Assembly (NCBI GenBank): GCA_965370805.1
Contig: CBDUVZ010000094.1
Coordinates: 1-11,731 of the forward strand
Length of the DNA: 11,731 bases
Reading direction: 5' to 3'
Source: CBDUVZ01 sp965370805
Lineage (GTDB): Bacteria; Hydrothermota; Tepidihabitantia; Tepidihabitantales; Tepidihabitantaceae
In this document: piece after piece, positions 1 through 5,744 of the stretch
Layout: the number at the start of each line of letters is the position of its first letter
How positions within the stretch are numbered: position 1 is the first letter of the stretch
The notes under the pieces: generated by a model
Databases searched by the model: none
What the model saw: the letters and a program-made list of their open reading frames with translations, nothing else
What the model was told of the DNA's origin: nothing
Program-made: the position numbers and the translations under genes

Positions 1-592
1 GGAAGTCGTACAACTGCGCCCACAACTCCTCGCCCGTACTCGAATACTTGACCAGAGCCATGTCCTCATACCGGTGGTTGCTCTCGCCGTACCCGACTAC
101 GTACGCGCTGCCTTCGCCATCCACCACCACGGCGGAGGCTTCGTCGTTGTTCCCTTCCGCGTCGTAGTACCGAACCCAGGAGGAATCGCCGGAAGCAGTG
201 TACTTCAATGTGACCATGTCGTACCACCGGTCCGGACGCCTCGCGCTGCCGGTGACGAACACATCGCCGGACGCATCTACCGCGATATCTGCCGGGATGA
301 CGTAGCCGTCACCCTCGAATCGTTGGGACCAGAGGAGTTGGCCGGAAGAGGAGTATTTCGCTGTGATGATGGCGACCGCGCTGTCGCTGGGCTTGTTCTG
401 CACCAAGGCGTAGACGCTGTTGTCAGGGCCGACAGCCAGTGCCCGAACTTTGTCGTCACCGTTCCCGGTCCCGCTTAACTGTCTGACCCAGACCGTATCG
501 GTCTGAGCCGCTGCCGGGACTACGCACGCCAGCAGCCACACCACCAGCGCAATCAGACCGAGGTTGAATCGAGCGTCAGGTTGCGTGTGCAT
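1..592 (-). CDS. Secreted beta-propeller (SBBP-repeat) protein, N-terminal part; C-terminus beyond left edge
   Basis: I translated the minus strand from the ATG at 592 and found 197 open codons running off position 1. An in-frame TGA lies 9 nt upstream of the ATG, so this is the first possible start. Residues 11-22 are a hydrophobic core (LGLIALVVWLLA) after a polar N-region. Cleavage after the AAA at 27-29 would give a secreted protein; alternatively LLAC at 20-23 is an imperfect lipobox. The mature part repeats about every 50 residues around TAKYSSSGQLLW, TLKYTASGDSSW and LVKYSSTGEELW, each followed by a stretch like DIAVDASGDVFVTG. This is the pattern of SBBP/seven-bladed beta-propeller repeats on cell-surface proteins. 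A sorting domain may lie at the missing C-terminus. The ligand or role is unknown. No Shine-Dalgarno precedes the ATG, and the promoter predicts a leaderless message. Confidence 0.8.
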   Translation of the reverse strand, partial: MHTQPDARFNLGLIALVVWLLACVVPAAAQTDTVWVRQLSGTGNGDDKVRALAVGPDNSVYALVQNKPSDSAVAIITAKYSSSGQLLWSQRFEGDGYVIPADIAVDASGDVFVTGSARRPDRWYDMVTLKYTASGDSSWVRYYDAEGNNDEASAVVVDGEGSAYVVGYGESNHRYEDMALVKYSSTGEELWAQLYDF

Positions 593-600
593 CTTGAGTC

Positions 601-629
601 ACTATACGGCTGCAGTTCCGTCCAGTCAA
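601..629 (-). promoter_or_regulatory. Sigma-70-type promoter of the propeller gene, predicted leaderless
   Basis: Read on the minus strand there is TTGACT (629-624), a 17-bp spacer and TATAGT (606-601). Each hexamer matches the housekeeping consensus at 5 of 6 positions and the spacing is ideal. A start about 7 nt beyond the -10 box falls near 594, only 1-3 nt before the ATG at 592. The transcript would therefore have essentially no 5' leader, which fits the lack of a ribosome-binding site. Confidence 0.7.
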
Positions 630-644
630 ACGGAGCAGACCTTC

Positions 645-654
645 CGTGGCCACG
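645..654. promoter_or_regulatory. 10-bp palindrome between divergent promoters, possible operator
   Basis: CGTGGCCACG is a perfect palindrome placed between the two divergent -35 boxes (624-629 and 658-663). A 5-bp inverted repeat ACGGA/TCCGT (630-634, 643-647) overlaps it. The position would suit a regulator of both promoters, but a 10-bp palindrome can arise by chance in GC-rich DNA. Confidence 0.25.
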
Positions 655-657
655 CGC

Positions 658-686
658 TTGACGAAGGCCCTCCGGGACATTAGAAT
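658..686 (+). promoter_or_regulatory. Sigma-70-type promoter of the phoH operon
   Basis: TTGACG (658-663), a 17-bp spacer and TAGAAT (681-686) each match consensus at 5 of 6 positions. Transcription would begin near 693, giving a leader of about 24 nt before the TTG start of phoH. It faces away from the promoter of the propeller gene. Confidence 0.65.
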
Positions 687-699
687 TCCTGTGTACCAG

Positions 700-720
700 A
701 TGGCAGACAAACGAAATTGA
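700..720 (+). other. Six-codon leader ORF overlapping the phoH start
   Basis: ATG at 700 opens MADKRN and stops with TGA at 718-720. This overlaps the TTG start of phoH (717-719) as TTGA. With transcription from about 693, the ATG would lie near the mRNA 5' end. phoH itself has no visible Shine-Dalgarno, so reinitiation after this leader is one way its TTG could be used. This is inferred from layout only. Confidence 0.3.
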
Positions 721-1820
721 GCGAAGAAACCGAGCAACCCGCGATACAATCCGCAATCTCCATTGCCGGGATTGACCCGGTTGGCCTGCTTGGCCCGGCC
801 GATGCCAATCTGCGGGCGATTGCCGGGCACTACCGGACGAGAATCGTGGTCCGAACGGGCACAATCCGGCTTTCCGGACCCGCGAGCGAGAAGGAAGAAA
901 TCACCAGGCTGTTCAACCGGCTGCTGAGCCGGTGTCGCCAGGGCCAGATTGTCAACCCGCAACTGGTTGAGGCCGAAATCCGCGACTGCCGCCTGAAGCA
1001 GGAAATAGCCAGGTCTCAGAATCCAACGGGCAAAAGCAGACCGGCAGCTCGGGGCAGACCCGCCGCTGCCGAAGCCCGAGCCCGGAAGAACAACCTGCTG
1101 ACCGTCCAGACGCCGCGGAAAACGATAGTGGCCAAGAACCCTAACCAGCAGGCATATCTCAAGGCGATTGCCGATAACGACGTCGTGTTCGCTATCGGTC
1201 CGGCCGGCACCGGCAAGACCTACCTGGCGGTGGCGGCAGCGGTTGAGGCACTGACCCAGGGCCGCTGCAGTCGAATCGTACTGACCAGACCCGCGGTCGA
1301 AGCCGGCGAATCCCTTGGCTATCTGCCCGGGACCTTCAAGGACAAGGTTGACCCCTATCTCCGTCCTTTGTACGATGCGCTCTTCGACATGATGTCGCTC
1401 GAACGGGCCCGGCGGCTGATTGAGGAGGAGATAGTCGAAGTGGCGCCGCTCGCGTACATGCGCGGTCGCACGCTTTCCGAGGCCTATGTCATTCTCGATG
1501 AGGCCCAGAATACGACCCCGATTCAGATGAAGATGCTCCTTACCCGCCTGGGCTGGAATTCCAAGACGGTTATCACCGGTGACGTTACCCAGATTGACCT
1601 GGCCCAGTCGCAGCTCTCCGGTCTGGTCCATGCCGAAGCCAGGCTGAAAGGCGTCGAGGGCATAGCTATCGCTCGATTCACCGAGAAGGACGTTGTCCGG
1701 CCCCCGCTCGTATCCAGGATTATTACCGCGTACGACAGAATGACCAAGAAGGAATCCAAACACCGAAGCACCAGGAGTACAAAACGGAAAGCGACCACCA
1801 CCGAGGACGAGGCGGGATGA
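717..1820 (+). CDS. phoH: PhoH-like (YbeZ-type) ATPase
   Basis: This 367-residue cytoplasmic P-loop NTPase belongs to the PhoH/YbeZ family, which is linked to RNA metabolism and works with YbeY. Residues about 15-70 resemble the family's N-terminal nucleic-acid-binding region. The Walker A motif is GPAGTGKT at 161-168, followed by LTRPAVEAGE, the family stretch KVDPYLRPLYDAL, and Walker B VILDEAQNT from 258. TGDVTQIDL comes later. The last 25 residues are a basic Lys/Arg/Thr tail. An in-frame stop at 681-683 leaves TTG at 717 as the only plausible start, and it has no Shine-Dalgarno. Length and motif order are normal. The stop overlaps the ybeY start as ATGA, supporting a coupled phoH-ybeY pair as in many bacteria. 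Confidence 0.95.
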   Translation: MSEETEQPAIQSAISIAGIDPVGLLGPADANLRAIAGHYRTRIVVRTGTIRLSGPASEKEEITRLFNRLLSRCRQGQIVNPQLVEAEIRDCRLKQEIARSQNPTGKSRPAARGRPAAAEARARKNNLLTVQTPRKTIVAKNPNQQAYLKAIADNDVVFAIGPAGTGKTYLAVAAAVEALTQGRCSRIVLTRPAVEAGESLGYLPGTFKDKVDPYLRPLYDALFDMMSLERARRLIEEEIVEVAPLAYMRGRTLSEAYVILDEAQNTTPIQMKMLLTRLGWNSKTVITGDVTQIDLAQSQLSGLVHAEARLKGVEGIAIARFTEKDVVRPPLVSRIITAYDRMTKKESKHRSTRSTKRKATTTEDEAG

Positions 1821-2209
1821 AAGCTGAAATCCTGAATACCTGCGACCAGCGTGTCATTGCCGATATCCGGCGTATGGTCCGCGAGGTTTCGCGGGAGTTC
1901 CAGCCCGGCCCGGTGGTCGTGAACGTCATCCTGACGAACGACCGCGGTATCGGGAAGCTGAACCGGCAGTTCCTCCGGCGCGACCGGCCGACCGACGTGC
2001 TCGCTTTCCCGCTCGGCACGCGCGACCCGGACAGCAGAAAGAAACTCCTGGGCGAAGTCTACGTATCCCGCGACCGCGCGCACGGCCAGGCCAGGGAGTA
2101 CGGTGTGAGTTATCACGACGAAATCCGCCGACTCGTTCTTCACGGCCTCCTGCACTTGCTCGGCCTCAACCACCAGCAGATGAAGCAGAGGGAAGACCGG
2201 AGGAAATGA
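1817..2209 (+). CDS. ybeY: Endoribonuclease YbeY (16S rRNA 3'-end maturation)
   Basis: This 130-residue protein carries the UPF0054 zinc-hydrolase signature HGLLHLLGLNH. His109, His113 and His119 are the three metal ligands; the usual Tyr-Asp before the last His is Leu-Asn here. LNRQFLRRDRPTDVLAF (48-64) is the conserved substrate-side strand, and LGEVYVS (78-84) is also typical. The family acts in 16S rRNA maturation and ribosome quality control with PhoH/YbeZ. Most homologues are somewhat longer (about 150 residues) and end in an acidic helix, so this one stops early in a charged segment, MKQREDRRK. The stop TGA is the first codon of a repeat that fills the next 220 bases. The start overlaps phoH by ATGA, with a purine-rich GAGGCGGG just upstream. 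Confidence 0.92.
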   Translation: MKAEILNTCDQRVIADIRRMVREVSREFQPGPVVVNVILTNDRGIGKLNRQFLRRDRPTDVLAFPLGTRDPDSRKKLLGEVYVSRDRAHGQAREYGVSYHDEIRRLVLHGLLHLLGLNHQQMKQREDRRK

Positions 2210-2360
2210 ACCACAGATGATTGGAGCGAGTGAACCACGGATGAACACCGATGAACACTGGGGCAGAGCAGAACGAGCGGAAAGTGCCAGCGGATGGCAT
2301 AACACAGATAGCCACAGGCAGAACAAAACGAGCGAAAAGCGCCAGCGAACGGCTCAATGA
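2206..2360 (+). other. Chain of two ATGA-linked mini-ORFs after ybeY (4 and 47 codons)
   Basis: ATG at 2206 overlaps the ybeY stop (ATGA 2206-2209) and encodes MNHR, stopping at 2218-2220. ATG at 2217 overlaps that stop (ATGA) and opens a 47-codon frame ending TGA 2358-2360. That stop overlaps the ATG of the next small frame at 2357. The 47-residue peptide is charged and hydrophilic with no recognisable domain. It runs through a 55-bp tandem duplication in two different phases, so its sequence is not conserved between the copies. I see it as a possible ribosome bridge rather than a functional protein. Confidence 0.3.
2207..2353. repeat. Degenerate short repeats filling the ybeY-corC spacer
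   Basis: TGAACCACAGATGA (2207-2220) recurs as TGAACCACGGATGA (2231-2244), followed by ATGAACACCG and ATGAACACTG units. A 37-bp unit at 2262-2298 is repeated at 2317-2353 with 31 of 37 bases identical, and all six differences are transitions. The sequence just before each copy (AACACCGAT, AACACAGAT) also matches, so about 55 bp was duplicated in tandem. The first repeat base is the T of the ybeY stop codon. The spacer 2210-2433 holds no recognisable conserved gene. Confidence 0.75.
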
Positions 2361-2437
2361 CAGAAACCACGACCGACACCCAGGAATCGGATAAACCTCC
2401 GCCGCCAGCCGGACCGGCGGCCGACGGACCGCAATGA
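2357..2437 (+). other. 26-codon ORF coupled to corC-like 1
   Basis: ATG at 2357 opens a 26-residue acidic, Thr/Pro/Ala-rich frame (starts MTETTTDTQE, contains KPPPPAGPAA). It stops at 2435-2437, overlapping the ATG of the transporter gene (ATGA 2434-2437). Its own start overlaps the stop of the preceding mini-ORF (ATGA 2357-2360). No Shine-Dalgarno is evident. It may be a small protein, a coupling leader or a chance frame; the overlaps on both sides are the only support. Confidence 0.35.
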
Positions 2438-3699
2438 CCTGGTATTTGTACCTGGTCCCCATCGCGGCGCTCCTGGTCCTGTCAGCCCTGTTTTCAGGCT
2501 CAGAAACCGCACTCTTCTCACTGACGCACGCTGGACGCGACCGGCTCAAGGAAACTCACCCCCGTGCCGCGCGCCGGGTCGAGAAACTGCTGGCGCAGCC
2601 CGCCCGGATGCTGGCGTCAATCCTGGTTTCCAACCTGCTGATCAATGTCAGCACGTCCTCCCTGTTCACGCTGGCGGTAATCGAGTTCACCCGCAGCCGC
2701 GGGTTGAACCCGACGGTGTATCTCGGTATCGGCGGCCTGGTGATGACCGGCGTCCTGCTGGTGTTCGGCGAAGTAACCCCGAAAGTGCTGGCGACTCACA
2801 AACCGGGGTCGTTCGCCCGGCGCACGGCGGTGATGCTCGAAGCGGTTCGGTGGCTGCTGGTGCCGGTCGCTTCGGTCCTGACGCGGCTCAATACGGCGCT
2901 GTCACCGAGGACTGCTGAACCCGAATTCCTCTCCGAGGAAGAACTGCACACGATGATCAGAGTCGGCCGGGAACGTGGGGTCCTGGTCGAACGCGAAGAA
3001 GAGATACTCTGGAACCTGGTCGGGCTCGAAGAGCGAACCGTATCCGAAGTGATGACGCCGCGGATCGACATGGACTGCGTCGAGAAGGACGCTTCAATCC
3101 GTGAGACGATGGAAGTGTGCCGCCGGGAAGGACGGTCGCGGGTGCCGGTCTACCGTGAAACCGTCGATGATGTCGTCGGAATCGCCTACGCCAAAGAGCT
3201 GCTGGCCGCACCGGACAAAGACGCCCGGGTCGAGACAATCATCCGGCCGGCCGAGTTCGTGCCCGAACAGAAGAAGCTCCCGTCGATGCTCGAGGAACAG
3301 CGCAAGAAGGGTTCGCACATCGCGGTGGTGGTGGATGAATTCGGCCAGACCGCCGGGTTGGTAACGCTTGAGGATGTGCTGGAAGCGATATTCGGTGAGA
3401 TTACCGACGAGTACGACGACGCGCTTGAGGAGCAGCCGTATCTCAAGGTTGGAGAGGACAGCTTCGTAGTGGATGGTGAGATCGATATCGCGACTCTGAA
3501 CCGGCTGTTCCGCGGCTCGTTCGAGGATGTCGAGCACGAACGACTCGCCGGGTTCATTCACGAGCGGCTCGGCCGGCTGCCCGAAGTCGGGGACCGGCTG
3601 GTGCAGGACGGACTCGAATTCGTGGTTCGTGAAGTGGACGGCAATAAACTGGAGAAGGTTTTCGTGCACCGGGTGCCCGGTGCCACGGAGCCGGCGTAG
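2434..3699 (+). CDS. CNNM/CorC-HlyC family transporter, full-length
   Basis: This 421-residue inner-membrane protein belongs to the HlyC/CorC (TlyC, CNNM) family, associated with Mg2+/Co2+ transport or efflux. Residues 1-160 are the DUF21/CNNM membrane domain, with hydrophobic segments at about 7-25, 59-82, 94-112 and 131-152. It shows the family motifs FSGSETALFSL (20-30) and FGEVTPK (111-117). A pair of CBS domains follows (about 205-322; MTPRIDM at 207-213 and GLVTLEDVLEAIFGEI at 308-323). Residues 335-412 form the C-terminal CorC_HlyC domain (FVVDGEIDIATLN, RLGRLPEVGD). It is complete for the family. No strong ribosome-binding site is visible, but the ATG overlaps the stop of a 26-codon ORF. 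The next gene, a shorter paralogue, starts on the base after its stop. The transported ion cannot be told from sequence. Confidence 0.93.
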   Translation: MTWYLYLVPIAALLVLSALFSGSETALFSLTHAGRDRLKETHPRAARRVEKLLAQPARMLASILVSNLLINVSTSSLFTLAVIEFTRSRGLNPTVYLGIGGLVMTGVLLVFGEVTPKVLATHKPGSFARRTAVMLEAVRWLLVPVASVLTRLNTALSPRTAEPEFLSEEELHTMIRVGRERGVLVEREEEILWNLVGLEERTVSEVMTPRIDMDCVEKDASIRETMEVCRREGRSRVPVYRETVDDVVGIAYAKELLAAPDKDARVETIIRPAEFVPEQKKLPSMLEEQRKKGSHIAVVVDEFGQTAGLVTLEDVLEAIFGEITDEYDDALEEQPYLKVGEDSFVVDGEIDIATLNRLFRGSFEDVEHERLAGFIHERLGRLPEVGDRLVQDGLEFVVREVDGNKLEKVFVHRVPGATEPA

Positions 3700-4701
3700 A
3701 TGGAACTAGTCGCGGGCGCGGTCCTGATCCTGCTTTCCGGGTTCTTCTCCGGGTCTGAAACCGCAGTCTACCGCGGCCAGTGGGTCAGGCTCGTAACCTG
3801 GGCGAACAAACGGACACGGGGCGCAAGACTGGCGGCCCGTTTGCTGGACCGGCGCGAGTCGACCGTCATTGCCACACTGGTCGGCACCAATCTGTGCAAT
3901 GTGTTCGCCGCCATGCTTTTCTCGAGGTTCGTCGCGAGCCGGTTCGGTCCTGCCTACACCGGCATCGCAGTCATAGTCGTCGTCTCGCTGACGCTGGTGT
4001 TCGGCGAGTTCCTGCCCAAGGCTTTCGCCGCAGCCAGGCCGAACGGGTGGCTGCGTAGTTCCTCCGGCCTGCTGGCGGCGAGTATGGTACTGTTTGCGCC
4101 CGCAATTCTGCTGCTCGCGGGCATCGCGCGCGTGTTCGCCACGCCGTTCGTCCGCACCCGGGCAAAGCTGTCGCTCACCCGGCAGGATTTTCTCGCGGTG
4201 CTGCGGCAGCGGGAACGGACAACGCGTGACACCGGAAGCATGGAGCATCATACATCAAGCGTCAAGCGCGAAGAGGACACCCGGAACGGACAGCCGATAA
4301 GCAGCATGGTCGCCCGGCTCTTCGAGCTTTCGGGAGCCAGGGTGGCCGAAGCACAGATTCCGCTTGAGCAGGTCGTGGCAGTGCCGCAGGATGCCGATTT
4401 GAAGGACATACTGACGATTGTCGAGGAGCACGGGTTCTCGCGCATCCTGGTGTACCGCGGCAGCAAAGCGAATATCATCGGAGTCATTCTTGCCAAGGAC
4501 CTGCTGGCTGCACCCGCGTACCGGATACGCCGGATCGACCGGGTGAAAGCCGACACCAGGGCGATGGAAGTGCTCGAGGCGATGCGCCGCCGGGGCGTGC
4601 ATATCGCCGTGGTTGTCGATGAATCCGGTGCAGTCACCGGTATGGTCACGCTCGAAGATATCCTCGAGGAACTGGTCGGCGAAATCCGCAGCGAAGACTG
4701 A
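3700..4701 (+). CDS. CNNM/CorC-like membrane protein lacking the C-terminal CorC domain
   Basis: This 333-residue paralogue begins immediately after the preceding stop (TAGATG). Residues 1-150 form a DUF21/CNNM membrane domain with FSGSETAVY (16-24), FGEFLPK (101-107) and hydrophobic segments at about 3-20, 55-75, 86-101 and 122-147. A CBS pair covers about 213-330 (VVAVPQDADLKDIL; HIAVVVDESGAVTGMVTLED at 301-320). It ends ELVGEIRSED, so the roughly 80-residue CorC_HlyC domain of its neighbour is absent. The linker before the CBS pair carries about 17 extra residues (174-190, TTRDTGSMEHHTSSVKR). Their DNA belongs to a repeat also found upstream of and inside recO. The pair probably arose by duplication and may act as a heteromer; that is inference. 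Confidence 0.88.
   Translation: MELVAGAVLILLSGFFSGSETAVYRGQWVRLVTWANKRTRGARLAARLLDRRESTVIATLVGTNLCNVFAAMLFSRFVASRFGPAYTGIAVIVVVSLTLVFGEFLPKAFAAARPNGWLRSSSGLLAASMVLFAPAILLLAGIARVFATPFVRTRAKLSLTRQDFLAVLRQRERTTRDTGSMEHHTSSVKREEDTRNGQPISSMVARLFELSGARVAEAQIPLEQVVAVPQDADLKDILTIVEEHGFSRILVYRGSKANIIGVILAKDLLAAPAYRIRRIDRVKADTRAMEVLEAMRRRGVHIAVVVDESGAVTGMVTLEDILEELVGEIRSED
4221..4270 (+). repeat. Interspersed repeat, copy A, in frame inside the corC-like 2 linker
   Basis: Positions 4238-4262 match 4771-4795 at 21 of 25 bases, including GCATGGAGCAT exactly. GACACCGGAAGCATGGAGC (4228-4246) matches 5246-5264 in recO at 17 of 19. CATCAAGCGT (4253-4262) is exact at 5285-5294. The copy lies between the membrane domain and the CBS pair and does not break the frame. 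Confidence 0.7.
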
Positions 4702-4702
4702 T

Positions 4703-4824
4703 ATGACGCAAGACACACTACGCCTCACGCTTGACGCAAGACGCATAACGCCGGATGCTTCCGGCGTCGAGCATGGAGCATTATACGTAGAGCGTTGGGC
4801 GTCAACCGTAGAGCGTCGCATGTG
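4703..4824 (+). repeat. Interspersed repeat, copy B, filling the corC-recO gap
   Basis: The whole gap is made of GACGC/GCGTC/AGCRT-type words related to copies A and C (21 of 25 bases shared with copy A at 4771-4795). It contains a perfect 8-bp stem ACGCCGGA (4748-4755), loop TGCT, and TCCGGCGT (4760-4767). No T-tract follows, so it is not an obvious terminator. The repeat seems to run into the recO start codon. Confidence 0.7.
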
Positions 4825-4825
4825 A
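4703..4825 (+). other. 40-codon bridge ORF linking corC-like 2 to recO
   Basis: ATG at 4703 lies one base after the TGA of corC-like 2 (4699-4701). It reads 40 codons through repeat copy B and stops at TGA 4823-4825, overlapping the GTG start of recO as GTGA. The peptide is Arg/Thr/Ala-rich with no known domain. The exact fit between the two flanking genes suggests a coupling function; a functional peptide is doubtful. Confidence 0.35.
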
Positions 4826-5730
4826 AACGCATCAGGCGCACTGAGGCGCTCTGTCTCCGCGTAATCGACCACCGTGAGTCGAGCAAGTTCGTCACCCTGT
4901 TCACACCGGACAAAGGCCGGATTACATGCGTCGCCAAAGGGGCGCGCCGGCCGCGCAGCAAGTTCGGCGCGGCGCTCGAGCCGTTTTCGGTCTCGGCAGT
5001 TATCTACTACTGGCACCAGGCGAAGACAGTCTACACACTGTCCGATGCCCAGTTGGTACGGTCCTTTCCGGGGCTGGCGCAGGACCCGGAGCGGTTCCTT
5101 GCCGCCGAGCGGATAGTCGAATTCCTGCTGCGGTCATTGCGACCCGAGGACCCGCATCCCCGGCTGTATCGACTCGCGTCAGTCTATCTTGAAACACTGG
5201 AGACCATGGGAAAGCAAGATGCAGAACGCACGACGCATGACGCACGACGCCGGAAGCATGAAGCGTCAGGCGTGAAGCGTAATGCATCAAGCGTAGTGCC
5301 TCTTGACGCCCTGGTCAGTTCGTTTCTTCTCAAGGGCGCAAGCCTGCTCGGCTTCCGGCCCGAACTGAGGAACTGCCTGGGTTGCCGGCGTCCGGTTGGA
5401 GCCCGGGGAGTTTACCTGTTTGACCCGGCAAGGGGAGGTCTTTTCTGTCCTCAATGCCGGGAAACGGTGCCGAGCGGTCTTGAGCTGTCCGCCGACGGAC
5501 TCGCGACTCTCACGCAGTTGCTCTTCAGCCCGGCAGCCGAAATCGCCGAATCGGCGCCGAAGAACACCCAGCTTGACCTGGTACTACGATTCGTATCACT
5601 GCACCTCGATCCGCTGCTGCTGAATTCCTTCGGCCTCAAGTGGTCGAAGGAGAAAAGAAAGTGCCCAATGACCAATGGCGGAGAGGTAATAGCCAGAGCA
5701 GCGGCGGGGCAACTACTGCCCCGCCGCTGA
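4822..5730 (+). CDS. recO: DNA repair protein RecO, with in-frame repeat insert
   Basis: RecO binds ssDNA and loads RecA with RecR in recombinational gap repair. The N-terminal OB fold is clear: ALCLRVIDHRESSKFVTLF, then DKGRITCVAKGARRPRSKFG and LEPFSVSAVIYY. A helical part follows. A four-Cys zinc site is present (Cys185, Cys188, Cys209, Cys212; NCLGCRRP and FCPQC). I chose GTG at 4822 (302 residues) because it gives the normal RecO N-terminus and overlaps an upstream stop as GTGA. The frame stays open to a TTG at 4795, but those codons are repeat. Residues about 132-158 are an Arg/His-rich insert of repeat DNA between helices, just before the zinc region. The last 22 residues (281-302) are atypical and end inside the terminator hairpin. 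The fold should tolerate a loop insert here. Confidence 0.9.
   Translation: MKRIRRTEALCLRVIDHRESSKFVTLFTPDKGRITCVAKGARRPRSKFGAALEPFSVSAVIYYWHQAKTVYTLSDAQLVRSFPGLAQDPERFLAAERIVEFLLRSLRPEDPHPRLYRLASVYLETLETMGKQDAERTTHDARRRKHEASGVKRNASSVVPLDALVSSFLLKGASLLGFRPELRNCLGCRRPVGARGVYLFDPARGGLFCPQCRETVPSGLELSADGLATLTQLLFSPAAEIAESAPKNTQLDLVLRFVSLHLDPLLLNSFGLKWSKEKRKCPMTNGGEVIARAAAGQLLPRR
5222..5298 (+). repeat. Interspersed repeat, copy C, in frame inside recO
   Basis: The segment shares GACGCCGGAAGCATGAAGC (5246-5264) with copy A (17 of 19) and CATCAAGCGT (5285-5294) exactly. It also shares GACGC/CGTGAAGCGT words with copy B. It encodes about 26 residues (KHEASGVKRNASSV in the middle) without a stop or frame change. 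Confidence 0.7.
5700..5728 (+). terminator. Strong hairpin at the recO end, likely terminator
   Basis: AGCGGCGGGGCA (5700-5711), a 5-nt loop ACTAC and TGCCCCGCCGCT (5717-5728) form a perfect 12-bp GC-rich stem. On the plus strand it is followed by the moderately T-rich GATTTGCTGCTT; on the minus strand there is no U-run. The stem encodes the last residues of RecO, and its final base is the T of the stop codon. It lies between convergent genes and may also slow transcripts coming from the other side. Confidence 0.6.
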
Positions 5731-5744
5731 TTTGCTGCTTCCCG

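Noticed and set aside
576..1763. 395-codon open frame on the minus strand
   Set aside because: It is antisense to phoH, whose Walker motifs establish the plus strand. In addition its end overlaps the start and promoter of the propeller gene.
2207..2437. Insertion sequence or transposase remnant in the ybeY-corC spacer
   Set aside because: No transposase-like frame, terminal inverted repeats or target duplication are visible; only short tandem and degenerate repeats occur.
4748..4767. Terminator between corC-like 2 and recO
   Set aside because: The 8-bp stem has no following T-run and lies within a tightly coupled gene series; it is better explained as part of the repeat.
4795..4821. Upstream TTG start for recO at 4795
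   Set aside because: The nine added codons are repeat sequence. The normal RecO N-terminus and the GTGA overlap both point to 4822.
4221..5298. CRISPR-like array formed by the recurring repeat copies
   Set aside because: Copies are hundreds of bases apart, degenerate and lie inside genes; there are no regular spacers and no cas genes.
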